A stretch of DNA of 64,000 nt from Methylococcus sp. (GTDB lineage Bacteria > Pseudomonadota > Gammaproteobacteria > Methylococcales > Methylococcaceae). The stretch is from contig JAQTYA010000001.1 in assembly GCA_028688525.1 (NCBI GenBank), positions 25,906-89,905 on the forward strand, read 5' to 3'. How positions within the stretch are numbered: position 1 is the first letter of the stretch; each line of letters opens with the position of its first letter. Of this stretch, positions 38,201-46,200 are shown one piece after another. The position numbers were made by a program, and so were the translations under genes. The notes under the pieces were generated by a model. The model saw only the letters and a program-made list of their open reading frames with translations, had not been told where the DNA came from and searched no databases.

Positions 38201-38348
38201 CGACCTGGACCTGGACGTTGGTCACGTCGGGGAAGGCATCCACCGACAGTTTCTGCATCGCGGCGCCGCCGAAGCCAAGCAGGCAGAGGGTGATAATCAC
38301 AACGACGAGACGCTGTCGCAGCGCCGCGCGAATGAGGGATTCGATCAT
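35250..38348 (-). CDS. Heavy-metal efflux RND permease (CzcA/CusA family)
   Basis: Inner-membrane proton antiporter subunit of a tripartite metal-efflux pump. The 1032-aa protein has the RND layout: first membrane segment near residues 14-33, a large periplasmic porter loop, a bundle of membrane helices near 335-530, a second large loop, and a final helix bundle near 865-1025. FPDVTNVQVQV and GRSPEEVERFVT near the N-terminus are typical of the metal-efflux group. The helix-4 motif reads AIGIMVDGSVVVVEN, with the proton-relay Asp present but the earlier Asp of CzcA-type DFG motifs replaced. Metal specificity is undecided. Unusually, no membrane-fusion or outer-membrane partner gene is next to it; the neighbours are ubiX and the interrupted exported-protein gene. 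Confidence 0.92.
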   Translation of the reverse strand: MIESLIRAALRQRLVVVIITLCLLGFGGAAMQKLSVDAFPDVTNVQVQVAAEAPGRSPEEVERFVTVPLEIAMTGLPGLAEMRSVNRNALSQINLVFSDETDVYFARQLVLERLIEAASQLPEGITPVLGPVSTGLGEVYQFTLERPDDGDRALTEQELTERRTIQDWVVRPLLRGIPGIAEINSIGGYERQYQVLANPDRLRHYGVSLKDIYTALALNNANSGGGKLPRYAEQYLIRGLGLIENIEDIRNIVLKESGGVPVFIRDVAEVKIGHAVRYGAVIKNGQTEAVGGIVMMIRGGNAKQIVTELKARIREINDKGMLPGGLKIVPYYDRTTLVDAAIGTVTKVLVEGIALVVVILLLYLGDVRSSLIVVATLVVTPLVTFMVMNRFGLSANLMSLGGLAIAIGIMVDGSVVVVENTFRHLGEMKDTGETKLQVVLRAAAEVGTPVLFGVGIICLVFLPLMTMTGLEGKLFAPLAYTIAIALFISLIVSLTLSPVLCAYLLKGGAEHDTRIIAAMKRPYLTILSAALLRPRSVAVMALALLASSLALFPLLGTSFIPEMKEGSIVTGINRAPSMSLDESVELETEAMRLVMQVPGIARAVSQLGRSQNPTDTQPENESTPILTLKPKEELPAGWDQDDVMDALAEKLKVLPGVQVVMAQPISDRVDEMVTGVRSDVAIKIFGDDLEVLKRKGDEIVHTLHSIRGASDIRMERISGQQYLTIDIDRWAIARHGINVQDINDIIETAIGGRESTQIYEGERRFQTVVRFPDGFRSSEEAIGKIMLQSHHGALVPLEHLAEIRLNDGPAQISREMAKRRIVIGANVRGRDLGGFVAELQKAVKQKVTLPEGYFLAWGGQFENLERAMNRLLVIIPITIAAIFFLLFLLFNSLRYAGLIILILPFASMGGIFSLFASGEYLSVPASVGFITLWGIAVLNGVVLVSYIRNLRETGVDHRTAIVEGCKQRFRPVMMTATVAMLGLVPFLFADGPGSEVQRPLAIVVIGGLVTSTLLTLVVLPTLYQWFEGKDAT

Positions 38349-38475
38349 GGGGAAGCGGTCTGTGGTTTATGGCAGGGCGGAGGAAAACCCTTGGAAATTC
38401 CAAGCCAAGTAGCTCTATCAACTGCGCGGCAGTTTAGCAGAAACCGCCTGCTCGGCCCGCGTCGGGAAGGGAGGG

Positions 38476-38504
38476 CGGAAATTCGGAATGGCTCGGGCTA
38501 CAAT
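38476..38504 (+). promoter_or_regulatory. Candidate promoter for ubiX
   Basis: TACAAT (38499-38504) matches five of six -10 bases and lies 35 bases before ATG 38540. The -35 at 17 bases (CGGAAA) is poor. Confidence 0.35.
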
Positions 38505-38539
38505 CGAGGCTCACGCACCGATTAGAAGCCAAGCTTGCC

Positions 38540-39133
38540 ATGCCACACCCGAAACGCATCATCGTAGGCATCAGCGGAGCCACCGGAATCGTTTACGGCG
38601 CTCGATTGCTGGAACTGCTCAAGGAAACCGCTGTAGAAACGCATTTGGTAGTGTCCCGCGCCGCCGACCTGACTCGGGCGCACGAGCTGGAACTGAGCGC
38701 ATCGGCGCTGCGCAATCTTGCCAGCGTGAGCTACGGCGCCACCGACGTCGGCGCGGCGCTGGCCAGCGGCTCGTTCCGGACCTCAGGCATGGTGATCCTG
38801 CCCTGTTCGATGAGGACGCTGGCGGAAATCGCCACCGGCGTGACCAGCACCTTACTGACCAGGGCCGCCGACGTGGTGCTGAAGGAGCGGCGGAGGCTGG
38901 TGCTGGTGGTGCGGGAGACGCCGCTGCACGCGATCCATCTGCGCAACATGCTCACCGTGACCGAATGCGGTGCCATCGTCATGCCGCCGGTGCCGGCGTT
39001 CTATACCCAGCCGCAGACCATCGACGACATGGTTACCGATACCGTGTGCCGCGTGCTGGATTTGTTCGACATCGATGTGGGGCAGACCAAGCGCTGGGGG
39101 GAGGACATCGATACGGGCTCTGCAACAGCCTAA
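38540..39133 (+). CDS. ubiX: Flavin prenyltransferase
   Basis: Attaches a dimethylallyl group to FMN to make the prenylated cofactor used by UbiD-type decarboxylases in ubiquinone synthesis. The 197-aa product has IIVGISGATGIVYGARLLE, MVILPCSMRTLAEIATG, RRRLVLVVRETPLHAIHLRNM and VMPPVPAFYTQPQTIDDMV, all UbiX landmarks. No ubiD is in the window. Its stop codon overlaps that of the convergent VOC gene. Confidence 0.96.
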   Translation: MPHPKRIIVGISGATGIVYGARLLELLKETAVETHLVVSRAADLTRAHELELSASALRNLASVSYGATDVGAALASGSFRTSGMVILPCSMRTLAEIATGVTSTLLTRAADVVLKERRRLVLVVRETPLHAIHLRNMLTVTECGAIVMPPVPAFYTQPQTIDDMVTDTVCRVLDLFDIDVGQTKRWGEDIDTGSATA

Positions 39134-39489
39134 CCTTCGGCCCATTGCAGGTAACACACCACCGCGCCATCCGGATCGTGCAGACTGAACATTCGGGCAC
39201 CCCAGCTCGTTGCGGCGGGGGGCGGAGCGTCAACGGCGAGGCTTCGGTGTGCGGCGTCCACGTCTGCGACTTCGATGACCAGATGGACTCGGTCGCCGAC
39301 CGGGCCGAGTACCAAGGCCGCCTTTTCGCGGGCCGCATCCAGGATTTCCAGCTTCAGCCCGTTCAGGTCGAACATGCAGCCGCGGCCGTTCGGGCGATCC
39401 CATTGCCGCAAGACGGCGAAACCGAGCGTCTTGCCGTAGAAATCGGTCAAAGCCTCGAATTGCCTTGTCGCAAGCGCTACATAGCTCAC
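39130..39489 (-). CDS. VOC-superfamily (glyoxalase/dioxygenase-like) protein
   Basis: The 119-aa product is one vicinal-oxygen-chelate unit: [56 protein letters not shown] and [19 protein letters not shown]. Members bind a divalent metal and act as lyases, dioxygenases or resistance proteins; the substrate is not evident. The only sensible start is GTG 39489, which overlaps the pyrD stop (GTGA), so the two genes are probably translationally coupled. The longer frame through pyrD is a shadow. Confidence 0.85.
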   Translation of the reverse strand: MSYVALATRQFEALTDFYGKTLGFAVLRQWDRPNGRGCMFDLNGLKLEILDAAREKAALVLGPVGDRVHLVIEVADVDAAHRSLAVDAPPPAATSWGARMFSLHDPDGAVVCYLQWAEG

Positions 39490-40505
39490 GGCGTGGCTAG
39501 CGCTCGGCCGATCTCGGCCAGCAGGGCCGGGCCGCGGTAGATGAAGCCGGTGTAGACCTGTATCAGGCTGGCTCCGGCTTCGAGCTTCGCCATAGCATCC
39601 GCGCCGGAAAAGATACCGCCGCAGGCAATGATGGGTAACCGGCCTTGCAGCGCATCGGCCAGCCGGGCGACAACCTCGGTCGAAAGCGAAAACAGCGGTC
39701 TGCCGCTCAGGCCGCCGGCTTCTTCCGCATGCGCTAGTCCTTCCACTCCCGCTCTGGCAGCCGTGGTATTGGTGGCGATGACCGCGTCTACCCCATGGCG
39801 GACCAGGGCCCCGGCCAGCGCTTTGATTTCGTCCGAATCTATGTCCGGCGCGACCTTGAGCGCCAGCGGCACTCGCCTGCCGTACTCCCCGATCAACCGC
39901 TCGCGTTCCTGCATCAGCCCGCTCAACAATGCATCGAGCTGGGCGCCGAACTGCAGGCTGCGCAGGCCCGGCGTGTTGGGGGAGGACACGTTGAGGGTGA
40001 CGTAGTGGGCATACGGATAGACCGCATTCAGCCCGGCTCGGTAATCGTCCAGCGCCCATTCCACCGGAGTCGTCAGGTTCTTGCCGATGTTGATTCCCAG
40101 GATGCCGCGGTAGCGGGTTTGCCGGACACGGGCGATAAGGTGTTCGACGCCCGCGTTATTGAAGCCCATGCGGTTGATGATGGCACCCGCTTGTGGCAGC
40201 CGGAACAAGCGCGGCTTGGCATTGCCGGGCTGGGCGCGCGGGGTGACCGTACCGATTTCGAGGAAGCCGAAGCCGAGCGCCGCCAGCCCGTCGATGCAGT
40301 CGCCGTTCTTGTCCAGGCCTGCGGCCAGGCCGACCGGGTTGGGAAATTCGAGGCCCATGACGCTGCTGGGGCTGGCGGGCAGGGTTTGCCGCAACGGATT
40401 GGCCAGCCCCAGTTTCGACGCCGTTTGCAGGGCGGACAGGCTGAGTTCGTGCGTGGTTTCCGGGTTCAGGCGGAACAGCAGGGGGCGGAGCAGGTTTTCG
40501 TACAT
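39486..40505 (-). CDS. pyrD: Dihydroorotate dehydrogenase (quinone), class 2
   Basis: Membrane-associated FMN enzyme that oxidises dihydroorotate to orotate with quinone in pyrimidine synthesis. The 339-aa product has the class 2 N-terminal helix ([19 protein letters not shown]), [43 protein letters not shown] with the catalytic Ser, [11 protein letters not shown] and [13 protein letters not shown]. It is 13 bases after mfnB on the same strand and overlaps the VOC gene. Confidence 0.96.
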   Translation of the reverse strand: MYENLLRPLLFRLNPETTHELSLSALQTASKLGLANPLRQTLPASPSSVMGLEFPNPVGLAAGLDKNGDCIDGLAALGFGFLEIGTVTPRAQPGNAKPRLFRLPQAGAIINRMGFNNAGVEHLIARVRQTRYRGILGINIGKNLTTPVEWALDDYRAGLNAVYPYAHYVTLNVSSPNTPGLRSLQFGAQLDALLSGLMQERERLIGEYGRRVPLALKVAPDIDSDEIKALAGALVRHGVDAVIATNTTAARAGVEGLAHAEEAGGLSGRPLFSLSTEVVARLADALQGRLPIIACGGIFSGADAMAKLEAGASLIQVYTGFIYRGPALLAEIGRALATP

Positions 40506-40518
40506 GGCGGACTCGGCG

Positions 40519-41208
40519 TCAGGTCCGGGACATTCGCGGGATCAGCCCGCGTACTTCAGCCAGGGCCGCGGGGTCGATTTCCGCAGTGCGGCGGCTCGCT
40601 TGGCAGAGTGCGCCGCGGAAGCCGAGGTAGTCGGGCTGGAGTGCGAGCAGTTCGGGAATGTCGGCGCTGCGTAGAGAACCGGCGAGTCCGCACATCAGGC
40701 CTTGCTCGCGGGTTTCGCCGACGAAGCGTTCGAGAACGGGGCGATCCAGTATTTCGGTCAGCGGTCCCGAGGTTTTGTCCTGGGTGTCCAGCATGGCGCC
40801 GGCGAAGCCCGATTTTTTCAGGCGGGCGATCCATTCGAAGTCCGGCAGATTGTCCGCGAACAGCACGGCGACCAGCCGGATGTCGCGGCCGGCCAGATGC
40901 GAGAGGGTGGCCAGGGTAGAGCCCCAGTCGCCGCCGCGGAACATGCCGATCTTGACGTAATCCACCCCGGTGGCGGCCATCGCCAGTACGGCGCGGCAGA
41001 CCGGGTCCGGGTCCAGCGGCAGGTCGCCGATGGTGGCGCTGACCGGCGCCGTGCCGCCCGCTGCGGCGACGATCCGGCCCACTTCTTCCACCGGCAGGGC
41101 ACCCAGGCTGCCGTACTCGGGCGCCTTGATGTCTACGATGTCGACGCCCGCCTCCAGGGCGATGCGGGCTTCGGCCGAGTTGCGGACGCTGGCGAGCATG
41201 CCGGTCAT
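40519..41208 (-). CDS. mfnB: (5-formylfuran-3-yl)methyl phosphate synthase, methanofuran biosynthesis
   Basis: Forms the furan ring precursor of methanofuran from two triose phosphates; in methanotrophs this cofactor serves the formyltransferase/hydrolase complex of formaldehyde oxidation. The 229-aa barrel has the MfnB (DUF556) features [33 protein letters not shown] with the catalytic Lys, [45 protein letters not shown] and [11 protein letters not shown] chose ATG 41208, which overlaps the stop of the DUF447-type gene (ATGA). A long in-frame extension to 41613 is a shadow of that gene. Confidence 0.93.
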   Translation of the reverse strand: MTGMLASVRNSAEARIALEAGVDIVDIKAPEYGSLGALPVEEVGRIVAAAGGTAPVSATIGDLPLDPDPVCRAVLAMAATGVDYVKIGMFRGGDWGSTLATLSHLAGRDIRLVAVLFADNLPDFEWIARLKKSGFAGAMLDTQDKTSGPLTEILDRPVLERFVGETREQGLMCGLAGSLRSADIPELLALQPDYLGFRGALCQASRRTAEIDPAALAEVRGLIPRMSRT

Positions 41209-41774
41209 TCGATTTCTCCCGCTCGGGCTTGGTGCGCTTCGACGGCCTCCATCAGCCAGTTCCAGGCCTCCAGTTCGCGCGGGCCGGCAGTTTTGTCGAG
41301 GCCGATGCGCAGATAATCCAGTTCGCGCTCGATCTTGCTCCAAGGCAGGAAATGCAAGCGGCTGACCAGGATGGCGGCTTCCAGCACGGCAAATTGGGCA
41401 CGGTTGAACCCGCGGAACGGGGCGTGGCTGGCCTCGTGTAGCGTTCGGAAATACAGCCGGGGTCGCTCGGGGTCGTCCTCGACGCGGCTCAGTTCGAGTT
41501 CGGCGTGTGCCAGTGCGGCGCTCAATCGGTGGCCCGGCACCCGGTCGGCGGACTCGGTCGGCCAGTCGCGGCGCCCGGTCAGGCAGCCGGCGAAGATCCG
41601 GACGTCGTCGCAATAATTGACCACGGCGCAGCCGGAGGCCATGACGTTGTCCAGGGTCAGGGAGGGCCGGAACGGCATGACCAGAATTTCGGCGTCCAAC
41701 ACATGGACACCCATGGGGGCGATGCGTACCGGTCCGCCGGGGATGGCGGTGGTCACCAGGGTTTCGCGGATCAT
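41205..41774 (-). CDS. DUF447-type flavin-reductase-fold protein of the H4MPT/methanofuran gene set
   Basis: The 189-aa product starts IRETLVTTAIPGGPVRIAPM and has AEILVMPFRPSLTLDNVMAS, VVNYCDDVRIFAGCLTG, RAQFAVLEAAILVSRLHFLP and an alpha-helical C-terminus. This matches the DUF447 family of archaea and H4MPT-using methylotrophs, whose N-terminal half resembles FMN-binding split barrels. The reaction is not established to my knowledge; a role in cofactor synthesis is inferred from co-occurrence. It overlaps mfnB (ATGA) and lies 3 bases after the DHPS-like gene, so the three are almost certainly one transcript. Confidence 0.85.
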   Translation of the reverse strand: MIRETLVTTAIPGGPVRIAPMGVHVLDAEILVMPFRPSLTLDNVMASGCAVVNYCDDVRIFAGCLTGRRDWPTESADRVPGHRLSAALAHAELELSRVEDDPERPRLYFRTLHEASHAPFRGFNRAQFAVLEAAILVSRLHFLPWSKIERELDYLRIGLDKTAGPRELEAWNWLMEAVEAHQARAGEIE

Positions 41775-41777
41775 GGA

Positions 41778-43175
41778 TTACTCTTCGGAGGGTTGGTGCA
41801 GCGTGCTGCCGGCCGGTTTGTAGGCATGGGGATCGATCTTTTCTTCAGCTGGATCGAGCGCGCACCCCCAGTCCAACACTTCGTCCTGGGCGTAGCGCTT
41901 GCCGAGCTGCCAGGCTATCTGTGCCCGTGCCAGTTCCACGCCGAGATAGAAGGCGTGACCGCCGTCGTGTTCCACTCCCAGCGCAGGATAGAGCTGGAAC
42001 GGGTCGGTGGCGCTGTGGAAGCCGTCGCGGTTGAAAATGTGGATGCCCGAGGCACTGATCTGGATGCGGTAGCTGGGATCGCGGATGGCCTGGGCCAGTT
42101 CCCGGATTTCTGTTTCGCTGTAAGGATAAGGCGCGCGCTCGTGCAAGGCCATCAGGCCGTCGCCCATGTGCTTGGGCAGGGCATTGAGCTCATGGGCGGC
42201 GAACATGATCCGCCGCGCCAAGTCGGCTTCGGCTACCGCCCGGCGCGCATGTTTGCTGACCTGGGTCGCCAGGATGGCGCGGATATCCAGTTCAGAGCAG
42301 ACGCCAAGCAGCATGGCGTTGATGCCCGAGGTGTCGGCATGGGTCAGCTCGGTGAGGTTGCCGACGCCCATCATGATCTCGACATCCGGATGGCGGCGGC
42401 GGGTTTCGTGGTAGCGCACCAGGGAATCGGCGAAGCCGAAATGGATGGGATCGAGGATGGGATCGACCAGGAACGGCTTACCCCGCGAACGCATGCCGGC
42501 AATGGCGCGGTCCAGCGAGTCCAGATCTCCGTGCTTGGCGGGGATCAGAACCGGAATCGCAGCGATTTCATCGGCGACCCATAGCGAATCCTCGTGCAGG
42601 CTGAGCAGATAATCGGCGCCGGCCTTGCCGCCGCGCAGCAGGTCCTCGTTGTCCAGCGAATCGACGCTGACCCGGTAGCCTTCCGCCTTGAGGGCGGCGA
42701 CTGTCGCTTCCAAATGGGGGAAGGGCGTGGCCGGCAGGCAGCCGATGTCGATGACGTCTGCGCCGTGCTCCCGGTAGTCCGCGGCTCGGCGGAGCACGCC
42801 GTCGATTTCCAGGTGCGGCGCGTCGACGATTTCCGCGAAGATTTTCAGCGCGTAGCGGTTCAGGTCGGGTTGCTTGGCGGCCCTCCCGAAATATTCCGGC
42901 AGGTCGCGCAACTCCTCAGGCCCGCGTTCCACCGGCAAACCCAGATCCTGAGACAGGGTTTCGAGGTCGCCGCGGCAGCGCCCCGGCACCAGGATGCGGT
43001 CGGCGCCGAAGGTATCCTTGAGGCGGCGGCGAATCATGTCCGCAGTCATCAGCGCGGCCACGCTGAGGCCGAGCTGGTGCACCGTGTAATCGAACTCCGG
43101 TGCCATCTCCTCGAGAATCCGGCGGAGCTGCTTCTCGGCTAGCTTGCCGGTGAGGAACAGGATGTGTTCCGCCAT
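41778..43175 (-). CDS. Dihydropteroate synthase-related protein of the H4MPT gene set
   Basis: The 465-aa product has an N-terminal domain of about 150 residues (HILFLTGKLAEKQLRRILEE, then ADRILVPGRCRGDLETLS) and a C-terminal TIM-barrel resembling dihydropteroate synthase (GADVIDIGCLPATPFPHLE, YRVSVDSLDNEDLL, PFLVDPILDPIHFGF, MMGVGNLTELTHAD). Such proteins occur in archaea and H4MPT-dependent methylotrophs and are thought to work in tetrahydromethanopterin synthesis. The exact step is not certain. I chose ATG 43175, where the conserved N-terminus begins; the longer frame from 43817 is antisense to another gene's coding region. It is the first gene of the mfnB run. Confidence 0.88.
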   Translation of the reverse strand: MAEHILFLTGKLAEKQLRRILEEMAPEFDYTVHQLGLSVAALMTADMIRRRLKDTFGADRILVPGRCRGDLETLSQDLGLPVERGPEELRDLPEYFGRAAKQPDLNRYALKIFAEIVDAPHLEIDGVLRRAADYREHGADVIDIGCLPATPFPHLEATVAALKAEGYRVSVDSLDNEDLLRGGKAGADYLLSLHEDSLWVADEIAAIPVLIPAKHGDLDSLDRAIAGMRSRGKPFLVDPILDPIHFGFADSLVRYHETRRRHPDVEIMMGVGNLTELTHADTSGINAMLLGVCSELDIRAILATQVSKHARRAVAEADLARRIMFAAHELNALPKHMGDGLMALHERAPYPYSETEIRELAQAIRDPSYRIQISASGIHIFNRDGFHSATDPFQLYPALGVEHDGGHAFYLGVELARAQIAWQLGKRYAQDEVLDWGCALDPAEEKIDPHAYKPAGSTLHQPSEE

Positions 43176-43243
43176 GGGTGAACGCGTGGATATCCGGGGT
43201 TGGAGGCGAGGGTATCGGAGTATAGCAGGCCCGCCGGCCGCGA

Positions 43244-46200
43244 TCAGAGACCGATGACCGGATGCTGCCGCAGGAATTCTTCGAATTCCGGAGCCGGCAA
43301 AGGCTTGCTGATGAGAAAGCCCTGCGCCTGATCGCAGCCGAGCTCTCGGAAACAGGCCAGTTGTGCCTGGGTTTCGATGCCCTCGACGGTGCAGCTGAGT
43401 TCCAGGCTCTTGGCCAGCGAGACTATGGCGCGGGAGATCGACAGGTTGTTGCCGTCGTCGGCGCCCCAAGGAACGAATTCGCGCGCAACCTTGAGGTGAT
43501 TCAAAGGTAGGCGGCGGAGGTAGCTGAGCGAGGAATAGCCGGTACCGAAATCGTCGATGGAGAAATTGAGGCCGATGCGCTTGAGCTCCGTGAGCGTGCG
43601 AAGCACGGCATCCACGTCCTGCAGCAGCAGGCGCTCGGTCAGCTCCAGTTCCAGCCGGGCCGGGTCCACTCCGGTTTCGGTGAGGGTGTCGCCGATGAGG
43701 TTGACGAAGTTCGGATCGCGGAACTGGCTGGCGGAGATGTTGACAGCGATGCGGATCGGCATCAGGCCTGCCATCTGCCAATCGGCAATCTGGCGACAGG
43801 CTGTCTTGATCGCCCATGCCCCTAACGGGACGATCAAGCCGCTGTCCTCGGCGACCTGGATGAATTCACTGGGTGGTACCTGGCCGAGGTCCGGACTGTT
43901 CCAGCGGGATAAGGCTTCGGCGCCGGTGACCCGGCCATTGCGAAGGTCCATCTGAGGCTGGAAGGCCAGATCCAGTTCGCCGTTTTCTACAGCCCGCCGC
44001 AGCCGGGTTTCAATCGCCAGCAAACGGCTGGCACGGCGATTGAGTTCTGGGGTGAAAAATTCGTAGTTGCCGCGGCCTTTCTCCTTGGCCAGAAACATCG
44101 CGGCATCGGCGCTGCGGAGCAGGCCGTCGGCATCGCGGGAATCTTCCGGGAACAGGCTGATGCCGCCGCTGAGGCTGGCGTACAGCTCGTGGCCGTCGAC
44201 GCTTACCGGCGCCTTGAGCATTTCGATGGCGCCGTTGGCGATGCGCGATGCGTAGCCGATATCGTCCAAGTCCTCCATGAGCACGGCAAATTCGTCGCCG
44301 CCGATGCGCGCCAACGTGTCGCGGGGGCCCAGGCGCTCTTCGAGTCGGCGGCTGACTTCCAGCAGCAGGCCGTCGCCCGTATCGTGCCCCAGGCTGTCGT
44401 TGATCAGCTTGAAGCGGTCGACGTCGAGAAACAGCAGGCCCAGCCGGCTGCCGTCCACCAACGATTGCGTCACGGCCTGTTCCAGCCGCTGCTGGAACAG
44501 GAGCCGGTTCGGCAACTGCGTGAGCGGATCGTGATGCGCCAGGTAATCGAGATAACGGCGGCTTTGGCGCAATTCGGCTTCGAAGCTGTTGCGCTCGGTG
44601 ATGTCGTTGTTCACCTCGACGATGGCGCGGGGCAGGCCGTTCTCGTCCCGGCACAGTTCCCAGTGGGTGGCGACGGCGCGTTCGCGGCCGTCCCGGTCGA
44701 GGTGGGTCAACTCGCCCTTCCAGTAACCTTGATCGAGCACCTGCTGGCGGATCGTGGGCAAGGGCAGCGGGAAACGGCTGCCGAGTAACTCCTGGGATTT
44801 GCGGCCCAGCGCTTCTTCCGTGCTCCAACCGTAAAATTTCTCGGCGTAGGCATTCCAGAAGATGACTCGGTCGTCGAGATCCCGAGCCAGGACGTGGGCG
44901 TGCTTGAGCAATTCGGATTGTTGGCTCAGGGCCGCTGCCTGGCCGATGAGTTCCTGTTCTGCCTGCTTGAGCGAAGTCACTTCGCCGAACGTGATGACCA
45001 GGCCTTCCACGCAGCAGTTGTCCCGCGACCGGTAGGGCAAGATATTCCGCAGATACCAGGCACCGTGACGATCTTGTATCTCGCGACTTTTGGGGACGGC
45101 GCCCGCCAGCACTCCGGCGGCGTCCGCGAACAGTTCGCCGTCTGCGAAATGATGGACGATGTCGCCGAACGGCCGCCCGATGTCGCTGGGAATCAGGTGC
45201 ATCAAGCGGTTGCAGGCTGGGGTGTAGCGCCGGATGTTGAGTTCGCGGTCGAGGAACAGTATCGCCAGGTCGGTGCTGACCAGGACATTGCTCAGATCGT
45301 TGCTGGTGGATTCCAGCTCCATGACCTTGGCGTCCAGCGCGGCGTTGGCTGCGGTGAGCTCTCCGTTGAGCGACTGCAGCTCTTCCCGTGAGCTCTCCAG
45401 CTCCTCGTTGGCCGACTGGAGCTCTTCGTTCATGGCCATGACTTCTTCGTTCGCTGCCCGAAGCTCGTCAGTGGCACGGCGGGTGCGCTCGATGGTGCGC
45501 TGCAGATCCTCGCGGGTGGCCTCCAACTCCCGTTCCAGCTGTTGCAGTAGCCAGTCTTCGCCGCCCTTGCCGCTCATCGGTACGATCGAGGCGGCCGGGG
45601 GCTCCGCTTCGAAGCCGATCAACAGCCACTCCGAGGCCTCGCCGTCGGCCATCGGCGTGACGCTGACGCGGACTGCCACCGGAGCCGCTCCGGCGGTGAT
45701 GCAGTTCGCTACCATAACCACCTTGCAGGCTTCGCGCCGGCACTGGTCCAAGGCCGAACGCAGCGTGGCGCGCAGACCGGGCTTGATGAGCTTGAGCAGG
45801 TCCAGGGAGGGTTCGCCGGGCGGAAGCTCCAGGTACGGCTGGGTGTTCCCGCTGATGTAGGTGATCCGGTATTTGTGGTCAGCTACGATTAGGCCGGGGG
45901 CGTGCCGTTCCAGCAGACTGCGGTAACGCCGCTCCTGCAGCTCTCGATCATCGGCGTCAGCCGGGAACGCGCGGCTCTCTGTGAGTTGCCCGGCGCTTTT
46001 GGCGGGCAGCAGCGGCAGGTTGGGCCGGGCTGCTACGGCATCGTCGCTGCGCCGGAAGATGCGCCAAGGTTTCGAGACTTCCTGGAACAGCGGACCGGCC
46101 TCCCCTAGGCTTTCCGAGCTGCCCAGAAACAAGTGACCGCCGGGATTGAGTATGAAGTGAAAAATTTCAAGCAGTTTTTGCTGCGTCTGGGCATTCAGAT

